Shown here one piece after another: positions 1 to 4,671 of a stretch of DNA of 13,765 nt. Each line of letters opens with the position of its first letter. Positions within the stretch are counted from its first letter, which is position 1. The notes beneath the pieces are model-generated. The model saw only the letters and a program-made list of their open reading frames with translations, did no database searches and had not been told where the DNA came from. Both the position numbers and the translations under genes were made by a program. The stretch comes from Actinomycetota bacterium (GTDB taxonomy: Bacteria; Actinomycetota; Thermoleophilia; Miltoncostaeales; Miltoncostaeaceae). The stretch lies in the NCBI GenBank assembly GCA_005788075.1, contig SXZC01000180.1, positions 1 to 13,765 of the forward strand, written 5' to 3'.

Positions 1-120
1 CCGCCAGCCAGTGCTCATGAGAATCTAACTCACCACCTGCTGGGCTTCGACCAGGTGCGCAACTACGACGGCTCGTGGGTGGAGTGGGGCAACGCCGTCC
101 GGGTGCCGATCGAGAAGTGA
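1..120 (+). CDS. Rhodanese-type sulfurtransferase, C-terminal end (partial)
   Basis: Frame 1 is open from the window edge to a TGA at 118-120 and gives the last 39 residues of a protein. The stretch LLGFDQVRNYDGSWVEWGN followed by PIEK matches the C-terminal end of tandem-domain thiosulfate/3-mercaptopyruvate sulfurtransferases, where NVRNYDGSWxEWG is strongly conserved. The active-site Cys loop lies upstream of the window, so activity cannot be judged. The family moves sulfane sulfur from thiosulfate or mercaptopyruvate to an acceptor through a Cys persulfide. Its stop overlaps the GTG start of the sufE-like gene (GTGA), so the two are probably co-translated and the products may exchange sulfur. 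The same gene order, sseA followed by a SufE-like gene, is known in Mycobacterium tuberculosis (Rv3283-Rv3284). Confidence 0.88.
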   Translation, partial: PPASAHENLTHHLLGFDQVRNYDGSWVEWGNAVRVPIEK

Positions 121-539
121 GGGACAAGCTCCACGAGATCGTCGAGGAGTTCGCGGACACGCCGAAGGAGCTCCGGCTGCCCCTTCTCCTCGACTTCGCC
201 AACTCCCTTCCGCCGCTGCCCGAGCGCCTGCTCGAGGACCGCGACAGCATGGAGCCGGTGGAGGAGTGCCAAGCACCGCTCTTCCTCGCGGTCGACGTGG
301 CGCCCGAGGAGGTGCGCCTCTACTTCGATGCCCCGCCCGAGGCGCCGACCTCACGCGGGTTCGCCGCGGTGCTGCATGAGGGCCTGGACGGCGCCACCCC
401 CGAGGAGGTGCTCGCCACCCCGAACGACTTCTACCTCTCGATGGGGCTCGAGGAGCTGGTCACCCCCCTGCGCATGCGCGGAATGGCCGGCATGCTCGCC
501 CGCGTGAAGCGCCGCGTGGCCGCCGGCATCGAGGCCTAG
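117..539 (+). CDS. sufE: SufE-family sulfur acceptor protein
   Basis: This 140-residue protein has the length and layout of SufE/CsdE proteins. An N-terminal helical part contains FADTPKELRLPLLLDFANSLPPLP, and a central EECQAPLFL motif places the sulfur-accepting cysteine at residue 51. Further on are LYFDAPPEAPTSRGFAAVL and a C-terminal helix around MRMRGM. SufE accepts persulfide sulfur from a cysteine desulfurase and passes it on for Fe-S cluster assembly. The GTG at 117 was chosen because it overlaps the TGA of the preceding rhodanese gene and begins exactly at the family N-terminus (xRDKLHEIVEEF). An ATG/GTG further upstream would only add residues translated from the rhodanese gene in another frame. 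No cysteine desulfurase is visible here, so the sulfur donor may be the neighbouring rhodanese; that partnership is inference. Cytoplasmic. Confidence 0.9.
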   Translation: MRDKLHEIVEEFADTPKELRLPLLLDFANSLPPLPERLLEDRDSMEPVEECQAPLFLAVDVAPEEVRLYFDAPPEAPTSRGFAAVLHEGLDGATPEEVLATPNDFYLSMGLEELVTPLRMRGMAGMLARVKRRVAAGIEA

Positions 540-540
540 T

Positions 541-555
541 CCCGGCCGCGCCGGG
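541..555. terminator. GC-rich hairpin between convergent genes
   Basis: CCCGGC-CGC-GCCGGG forms a perfect 6-bp stem with a 3-nt loop in the 43-bp gap between the sufE-like stop (539) and the stop of the convergent binding-protein gene (583). No U-tract follows on either strand, so it is at best a weak or Rho-assisted terminator. Confidence 0.35.
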
Positions 556-582
556 CCGGGCGCCTCAGGACCGCAGGGCCAG

Positions 583-1698
583 CTAGGGCGCCAGCAGCAG
601 CTTGCCGCCCTGCACCACCTGCACGGTGGCCGGATACACCGCCTCGCGAACGCCGGGCGTGAAGCGCATGGTGCCGAGCACCGATGGCACTGCCCGCACC
701 CGTCGCAGGCCGGCCAGCACGCGGTCCGGTGCGCCGCCGTGCCCTGCGGAAGCGACGGCGGCGAGCAGCTGCACCCCGCCGAAGCCCTGGGCGGCGAAGG
801 CATCGGGGGTGGAGCGGTACTTCGCCCGGTAGTCGCGCACGAAGGCGCGGCTCGCGGCGTCCCGCTTGTTGGGGTTCCACGAGGCGCTCACGATGAAGCC
901 ATCGGTGGCGGATCCCGCCGACTGCAGCACGTCGGGCGTGTTGTAGCCGTTGCCCCCCACCTTCATGAGCGACGATCCCGCCGCGGCCACCGCGAGGTTC
1001 ACCGCATCGGCGCTGCGCGCCGCGAAGAAGATGGCCTGCGGCCCGGGGGCCACGGCCTGGGCGATGAGGGCGTCGGCCCGACCGCTGCCGGCGGGCATGC
1101 TGACGTCGGCGAGCAGGCGGATGCCCTGGTCGGCCGCGGCCGAGCGGAAGGCCTGGGCGGCGCCCTCGGAGTAGCCATCGCCGGTCACCGACACCAGCGA
1201 GGCCGTGGTGATGTCGCGCTTGTCGTTGGCGTAGGCCACCGACGCCGGGATGAGCCGGTTCTCGGACAGGCTCACCCGCCAGAAGGTCGGGCCCGCCGCG
1301 GACATGTCGAGGGTGGTGTTGGTGACGCCCAGCACCGGGATTCCCGCAGCGCCCGCGATGGGGTCGGCGGCGGCTGCCACGCCCGAGAGCGTCGGGCCCA
1401 GCACGGCCGACACCCGCCCGCCCACGAACCCGGTCATCTGGTAGATCGCCATCTGGTTGGCCGACTGGTCATCCGCCAGGCGCAGCCGCACGCGCACGGG
1501 CGTGCCACGCGTCTCGGCCGCGGCCAGCGACGCGCCGCGCGCCTGCGAGATGCCGTACGCACTCGCCGACCCGGTCATCGATGCCAGCGATCCCCCCACG
1601 ACCTCGATGGGCCGGTGCGCCGCCGTCGCGGATGTCGCCAGCGCGAGGGCGCAGGCAGGGGCGGTGATGAGGGCGGCGAGGATCATTCGGCGATGCAT
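583..1698 (-). CDS. ABC transporter substrate-binding protein, branched-chain amino acid type
   Basis: The 371-residue product has a Sec signal peptide (MHRRM, hydrophobic residues 6-22, likely cleavage after Ala27) and then a type I periplasmic-binding fold. Residues 30-55 (VVGGSLASMTGSASAYG) match the GSLxxxTG ligand-entry start of LivJ-like proteins. VSAVLGPTLSGVAAAADPIAGAAGIPVLG is the typical second alpha/beta unit, and ASLVSVTGDGYSEGAAQAF is the start of lobe 2. The family binds amino acids or other small solutes outside the membrane and delivers them to an ABC permease. No permease or ATPase gene lies in the window, so this is an orphan binding protein. ATG 1698 is preceded by GGAG at 1708-1711 with a 9-nt gap; ATG 1686 is an alternative four codons later. 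The start is divergent from crcB, with 109 bp between them. The ligand cannot be inferred. Confidence 0.85.
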   Translation of the reverse strand: MHRRMILAALITAPACALALATSATAAHRPIEVVGGSLASMTGSASAYGISQARGASLAAAETRGTPVRVRLRLADDQSANQMAIYQMTGFVGGRVSAVLGPTLSGVAAAADPIAGAAGIPVLGVTNTTLDMSAAGPTFWRVSLSENRLIPASVAYANDKRDITTASLVSVTGDGYSEGAAQAFRSAAADQGIRLLADVSMPAGSGRADALIAQAVAPGPQAIFFAARSADAVNLAVAAAGSSLMKVGGNGYNTPDVLQSAGSATDGFIVSASWNPNKRDAASRAFVRDYRAKYRSTPDAFAAQGFGGVQLLAAVASAGHGGAPDRVLAGLRRVRAVPSVLGTMRFTPGVREAVYPATVQVVQGGKLLLAP

Positions 1699-1772
1699 GC
1701 GGCGCGGCTCCGGGGCGGTGCGTCAGGGAAGGGCGCCACGCGGACGTGCGGCCAGCGGCCGGGGCGCGGCGG

Positions 1773-1789
1773 CGCGATGGTACGCGATG
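1773..1789. repeat. Direct repeat CGCGATG upstream of crcB
   Basis: Two copies of CGCGATG (1773-1779 and 1783-1789) lie 10 bp apart, one helical turn, immediately upstream of the putative -10 hexamer at 1796. This is where the -35 element of the crcB promoter should be. It could be an activator or sigma-factor site; the role is unproven. Confidence 0.4.
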
Positions 1790-1795
1790 CGGCGT

Positions 1796-1801
1796 TAGGC
1801 T
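1796..1801 (+). promoter_or_regulatory. Putative -10 (TAGGCT) for a leaderless crcB transcript
   Basis: TAGGCT fits the actinobacterial TANNNT -10 consensus and ends 6 nt before the GTG at 1808, so transcription would begin at the start codon itself. No Shine-Dalgarno sequence fits in the gap (gacccc), and no good -35 is visible. Confidence 0.5.
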
Positions 1802-1807
1802 GACCCC

Positions 1808-2191
1808 GTGAGCCCCCGTGCCGCAGCACTCGTCGCCATCGCCGTCGGCGGAGCCATCGGCGCGCTCGTGCGCGCTGGCCTGGCCGAAGGACTGCCCAGC
1901 GAGAGGTGGCCCATCGGCACGCTCGTCGTGAACATCGTGGGCACCGTGCTGCTGGCCGTCGTGGCGGGGCTCATCGCCTGGCGCCCAGCCCTGCCCCACT
2001 GGTTCCACCCGCTGGCGGCCGTGGGGTTCTGCGGTTCACTCACCACCTTCGCGGGCATCCAGATCGAGGCACTCGGCCTGATGCGCCGGGGGCTGTCGGG
2101 GACGGCCGTGCTCTACGTGTCCGCCACCGTGGTGCTCGGCCTCCTCGCCATCGTGGCCACGCGTCGCGTGATGGCGCGGGTGATCCGTTGA
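1808..2191 (+). CDS. crcB: CrcB/Fluc fluoride channel subunit 1
   Basis: The 127-residue protein has four hydrophobic segments (about 5-22, 38-57, 66-88 and 99-118), as in small dual-topology Fluc channels. Family signatures are GGAIGALVRAGL (residues 14-25), GTLVVNIVGT with pore Asn42, and GFCGSLTTF (73-81) carrying the central Thr-Thr-Phe. Fluc dimers export fluoride passively. The usual TTFSTF box reads TTFAGI here, so the Ser and the second pore Phe are replaced by Ala82 and Ile84. The GTG at 1808 starts the protein at the expected N-terminus. The gene overlaps the next crcB copy by 4 nt (TTGA), so the products probably form a heterodimer, as known for adjacent crcB pairs. Inner membrane. 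Confidence 0.9.
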   Translation: MSPRAAALVAIAVGGAIGALVRAGLAEGLPSERWPIGTLVVNIVGTVLLAVVAGLIAWRPALPHWFHPLAAVGFCGSLTTFAGIQIEALGLMRRGLSGTAVLYVSATVVLGLLAIVATRRVMARVIR

Positions 2192-2556
2192 GCGCGCTTG
2201 CGTGGGTGCTCGCGGCGCCCGCGGGAGCGCTCGGGGCGCTGGCGCGGTTCGGCACCGGGCGCCTGATGTCGCGGGCCTTCCGCCTCCGTGCCCCGTGGGG
2301 CGTGCTGGCGGTGAACCTGCTCGGCACGTTCCTCCTCGGCCTGCTCGTCGGGATGGAGCCGGCGCACGGGCTGGTACTGGTGCTCGGTGCCGGCTTCCTC
2401 GGCAGCTACACGACGTTCTCCACCTGGATGGCGGAGACAGACGAGCTCGCCGAGGGGAGGCGCTGGAATGCCGCCCTGCTCAACCTCGTGGGGCCTGTGA
2501 TCGGCGGGCTCGTGCTCGGAGCCGCGGGGTTCGCCCTGGGGCTGGCGCTCGCCTGA
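2188..2556 (+). CDS. crcB: CrcB/Fluc fluoride channel subunit 2
   Basis: The 122-residue protein is the second half of the crcB pair. Motifs are GALGALARFGTGR (residues 13-25), WGVLAVNLLGTFLLG with pore Asn43, and GFLGSYTTFSTWMAE (69-83). The TTFST core is complete, and Trp80 stands at the second pore-Phe position. The TTG at 2188 was chosen because it overlaps the TGA of the upstream gene and gives a family-length N-terminus. The only near alternative, GTG 2206, would cut into the first helix. Four membrane segments are visible. Translation is probably coupled to the first copy. The pore boxes of the two subunits differ, which fits an asymmetric heterodimer (inference). Confidence 0.9.
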   Translation: MSALAWVLAAPAGALGALARFGTGRLMSRAFRLRAPWGVLAVNLLGTFLLGLLVGMEPAHGLVLVLGAGFLGSYTTFSTWMAETDELAEGRRWNAALLNLVGPVIGGLVLGAAGFALGLALA

Positions 2557-2591
2557 GCGCCGCGAGGCGGGAGGCTCGGGGGTGCGACCGC

Positions 2592-2711
2592 CTAGCCGGC
2601 GGCGTTGAACACGACGATCATCACGATGACGGCGATCACCACGCACACCGTGGCGGTGATGAACGCGGTCATGAACTTCGGCATCGGCGGGATGGGCGGC
2701 AGCTCGGCCAT
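2592..2711 (-). CDS. Small tail-anchored membrane protein, unknown
   Basis: The 39-residue protein has a proline-rich start (MAELPPIPPMPKF) and one strong transmembrane helix from about residue 14 to 35, ending six residues from the C-terminus. Third codon positions are almost all G/C from ATG 2711 onward and clearly less so before it, and a purine run (GAGAGAG) precedes that ATG; both support this start. The frame stays open upstream to a GTG at 2861, which would give 89 residues and include a stretch rich in Trp (WLIGTYGAAGVWWNTRWFL). That longer form would leave little room for the promoter of the divergent cupredoxin gene. I do not recognise a family. It converges with the crcB pair and its function is unknown. 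Confidence 0.5.
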   Translation of the reverse strand: MAELPPIPPMPKFMTAFITATVCVVIAVIVMIVVFNAAG

Positions 2712-2851
2712 CAACTCTCTCTCAGCGGGTTTCAGGAACCAGCGGGTATTCCACCAGACCCCCGCGGCGCCGTATGTCCCGATGAGCCACGTGCGGGCGC
2801 TTCCCGGACGGTCGTCACGCCCATGCCGGGACGTACCGCGACCGTACCCCC

Positions 2852-2879
2852 TTACCAGCACGTCAGATGGGCCTACCTT
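2852..2879 (+). promoter_or_regulatory. Putative promoter of the cupredoxin gene
   Basis: TTACCA (2852-2857) and TACCTT (2874-2879) are 16 nt apart and resemble -35/-10 elements. Transcription would start near 2886, leaving a leader of about 30 nt that carries AAAGGAC 6 nt before the ATG at 2916. This gene therefore looks conventionally leadered. Confidence 0.4.
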
Positions 2880-2915
2880 TGAGCGAAATACCGCAACAGT
2901 GCGAAAGGACGACAG

Positions 2916-3266
2916 ATGTCAATCCGCACACGCGCAGTCGCAATCGGGGCCGCCACGGCCGCCGCGCTGGCAGTCGCCGCAGCGCCCGCCCTGGCCCAGA
3001 AGTCCACGACCGTCACCGTGACCACCCCGAAGAGCAACCCGATGGCCTTCACGGGAATGCCCAAGACGCTCAAGGCCGGCACGTACACGTTCAAGTACGT
3101 GAACAACTCCGGTATCCCGCACAACCTCAAGGTGGGCTCCTCCGCCACGCCGGTCTTCGCGAATGGCTCGAAGACCGTCAAGGTGACGCTGAAGAAGGGC
3201 GCGACCGTGGCCTACGAGTGCACCCCGCACAAGACCGTGATGAAGGGGACCATCAAGGTCACCTGA
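2916..3266 (+). CDS. Secreted cupredoxin (type 1 copper protein)
   Basis: The 116-residue protein has a signal peptide (residues 1-28, cleavage likely at ALA-QK) and then a small beta-sandwich domain. The four type 1 copper ligands are visible: His69 in GIPHNL, then Cys102, His105 and Met109 in YECTPHKTVMKGTIKV. Cupredoxins carry single electrons between membrane or extracytoplasmic redox partners, or bind copper. Cys-x2-His matches plastocyanin/amicyanin, but His-x3-Met lies between amicyanin (x2) and plastocyanin (x4). AAAGGAC precedes the ATG with good spacing. No redox partner is encoded nearby; the next gene, 49 bp downstream, encodes another exported protein. The ligand set is direct sequence evidence, while the electron-transfer role is family knowledge. 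Confidence 0.88.
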   Translation: MSIRTRAVAIGAATAAALAVAAAPALAQKSTTVTVTTPKSNPMAFTGMPKTLKAGTYTFKYVNNSGIPHNLKVGSSATPVFANGSKTVKVTLKKGATVAYECTPHKTVMKGTIKVT

Positions 3267-3272
3267 TGACCT
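3256..3272. repeat. Inverted repeat AGGTCA-N5-TGACCT across the cupredoxin stop
   Basis: A perfect 6-bp inverted repeat with a 5-nt loop spans the TGA stop of the cupredoxin gene. It could fold as a small mRNA hairpin or be a protein site. No U-tract follows, so it is not a classical terminator. Confidence 0.35.
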
Positions 3273-3315
3273 GACGGCCGCATGGCACGGCGGGGTGCGG
3301 GTTACACCGGCTTGC

Positions 3316-4161
3316 ATGCCCCGACTCACACCCCGCCTGGCCCTCGCCCTCGCCGCCACGGCCGTTCTGTCCGCGGCCGCCGGCGCCGCGCTGGCCAGCA
3401 CGCCGCCCGGCATCCTCTACTCGGTGGACGCCCGCAACGCCGTGATCGCCTCGCCCGGCGGAGGACCGGCGCAGCTCTCGCTTCCCGCCCCCACCCGGGT
3501 CACCTGGTTCACCGACCGCCCAGAGCGTCGAGCCGGATCCATCACGCTCCGCCAGTTGGCACAGATGTGGACGGCCAGCGGCTTCGACACCGACCCGCCC
3601 AACGCCGCGCTGGTGCTGTCGCGCCGCGGGCAGGACCGGACGCACGTGGTGGAACTGAGCCTGCCGGTCGTGAGCGGGTCGCGGGTGACGTTCACGACCC
3701 GCGCCCTGCCGCGCAGCCGGGAGCTGGGATTCAGGCACACGGAACCGCTGAGACCCGGCCGTTACGCGGCCGCGCGCGTATTCATCGACGATGCCGCGGT
3801 CAGCCCGTGCGGGATGCACCTGCAGGCCACGGGGACCAGCCCCGTCAAGATGGTTCAGTGCCTGCTGGCGCCCGGCGCATCCGTGAACGCGCACGCCATC
3901 GGGGGGCTGGGCACGGAGCTCTACGCATGCCAGACCGGCGGCGGCACTGCCGGCGTCGGCATCTACGGGTCCACGCGAGGCGTCACGGCATGCGGCAGCC
4001 AACTCGACCCGGTTGCCGATGGCGACACCGACCTGGGGGGCCTCGGCAACTTCGTGGGGTGCGCGAAGTATGCGAACACGCAGGCGCTGAGCAACCTCGA
4101 CACCCAGGCGACGGTGCGCGTGAGCATCGTCTCCCATTCCACCTGCAGCCTGGCGCCGTAA
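3316..4161 (+). CDS. Secreted six-cysteine protein with WFTDRPxR motif, unknown function
   Basis: The 281-residue protein has a clear signal peptide (MPRLTPR, hydrophobic to residue 24, cleavage likely after Ala27). Residues 62-100 contain VTWFTDRPERRAG, a Trp-containing helix and DTDPPNAAL. I recall this pattern from uncharacterised secreted proteins of bacteria, but cannot name a family with confidence. The C-terminal half (165-277) holds all six cysteines (165, 182, 205, 226, 249, 277) and is rich in Gly and Thr, which suggests a disulfide-stabilised beta domain. ATG 3316 was preferred to the upstream GTG/ATG at 3295 because it begins the signal peptide directly. A weak TACACC lies 7 nt upstream. 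The stop is 1 nt from the 3' end of the convergent tRNA-Glu gene. Confidence 0.75.
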   Translation: MPRLTPRLALALAATAVLSAAAGAALASTPPGILYSVDARNAVIASPGGGPAQLSLPAPTRVTWFTDRPERRAGSITLRQLAQMWTASGFDTDPPNAALVLSRRGQDRTHVVELSLPVVSGSRVTFTTRALPRSRELGFRHTEPLRPGRYAAARVFIDDAAVSPCGMHLQATGTSPVKMVQCLLAPGASVNAHAIGGLGTELYACQTGGGTAGVGIYGSTRGVTACGSQLDPVADGDTDLGGLGNFVGCAKYANTQALSNLDTQATVRVSIVSHSTCSLAP

Positions 4162-4162
4162 G

Positions 4163-4235
4163 TACCCCCAGCGGGATTCGAACCCGCGCTACCGCCGTGA
4201 AAGGGCGGCGTCCTGGACCGCTAGACGATGGGGGC
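4163..4235 (-). tRNA. tRNA-Glu (anticodon TTC)
   Basis: Read on the minus strand, the 73-nt sequence folds as a cloverleaf. The acceptor stem is GCCCCCA/TGGGGGT with discriminator A. The anticodon arm is CCGCC-CTTTCAC-GGCGG, giving anticodon UUC, and the T arm is GCGGG-TTCGAAT-CCCGC. It matches actinobacterial tRNA-Glu closely. CCA is not encoded. The 3' end lies 1 nt from the stop codon of the convergent secreted-protein gene. Confidence 0.97.
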
Positions 4236-4246
4236 CAGGAGGCGTG

Positions 4247-4252
4247 AGGCTA
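4247..4252 (-). promoter_or_regulatory. Putative -10 (TAGCCT) of the tRNA-Glu gene
   Basis: On the minus strand TAGCCT ends 11 nt before the tRNA 5' end. A CTGACC 15 nt further upstream could be a weak -35. The tRNA therefore may have its own promoter rather than depend on the upstream small gene. Confidence 0.35.
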
Positions 4253-4269
4253 CCTTGCCCCGCGAGGGG

Positions 4270-4515
4270 TCAGGCGGCCTGCACCCCGGGTTCCGCGTCA
4301 AGGGCGTCCGCCGGCGGGCGGCACACCTGGCACGGCGACCAGTGGGCCGCCAGGTACTTCCACGGACCGTGGATGGTGTCGCGCACCCCGGGGTCGCCGC
4401 GATGGGGAGCCTCGGGGCAGTCGAGGCGGTGGTACTGGCCGAAGCCGCCCCTGCTGTAGTGGGCCACCACTCCCTCGGTGGCCAGGCGATCGCGCTCCGC
4501 GCGCATCGTGTTCAT
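4270..4515 (-). CDS. Small Ada-like zinc-binding protein
   Basis: The 81-residue protein carries YHRLDCP (residues 28-34) and, 27 residues later, WSPCQVCRPP (59-68). This is the spacing of the Ada N-terminal zinc module, in which FCRPSC and FRPCxxCxP supply four zinc-ligating cysteines. Here His29 replaces the cysteine that in Ada is the methyl acceptor, leaving His29, Cys33, Cys62 and Cys65 as likely zinc ligands. It is therefore not expected to repair methylphosphotriesters. A strong Shine-Dalgarno (GAGGAGG, 4523-4529) precedes ATG 4515, which fixes the start. A tRNA-Glu gene follows 34 nt downstream on the same strand. The role is unknown; nucleic-acid or protein binding is possible. Cytoplasmic. 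Confidence 0.75.
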   Translation of the reverse strand: MNTMRAERDRLATEGVVAHYSRGGFGQYHRLDCPEAPHRGDPGVRDTIHGPWKYLAAHWSPCQVCRPPADALDAEPGVQAA

Positions 4516-4538
4516 ATGTGTCCCTCCTCGTGAGGAAC

Positions 4539-4555
4539 CGGGCATCCCATGCCCG
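4539..4555 (-). promoter_or_regulatory. Hairpin CGGGCAT-N3-ATGCCCG in the leader of the zinc-protein gene
   Basis: A perfect 7-bp inverted repeat with a 3-nt loop lies 9 nt upstream of the GAGGAGG ribosome binding site. Directly beyond it is a direct repeat GTGTCGA (4555-4561 and 4568-4574). A TACCTT at 4580-4585 (minus strand) could be the -10, which would put both inside or at the edge of the transcript leader. It could be an mRNA structure or an operator. Confidence 0.4.
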
Positions 4556-4658
4556 TGTCGATCGTTCGTGTCGAGTGCGAAGGTATCACCGCAATCGCTT
4601 TCGCCGCCAGCGAACGAGTTCCCCCGTGTCACGTTCCGGCGCCCCGGGGGCGCACCGG

Positions 4659-4664
4659 TAGCGT
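4659..4664 (+). promoter_or_regulatory. Putative -10 (TAGCGT) for a leaderless aquaporin transcript
   Basis: TAGCGT ends 7 nt before the GTG at 4672. The gap (tggggtc) is too short to place a working Shine-Dalgarno. The geometry equals that before five other genes in the window. Confidence 0.45.
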
Positions 4665-4671
4665 TGGGGTC

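Noticed and set aside
739..1803. Plus-strand open frame opposite the substrate-binding protein
   Set aside because: The minus-strand product has a signal peptide and family motifs, while the plus-strand translation is His/Arg/Gly-rich noise.
1760..1807. Possible fluoride (crcB-type) riboswitch before the crcB pair, suggested by GCGATGGT and GGCTGA strings
   Set aside because: The conserved middle elements of the aptamer and the pseudoknot partner are missing, and the region lies upstream of the probable transcription start.
4549..4671. Upstream ATG giving a 41-residue N-terminal extension of the aquaporin
   Set aside because: The extension has no MIP features and the putative -10 hexamer lies inside it.
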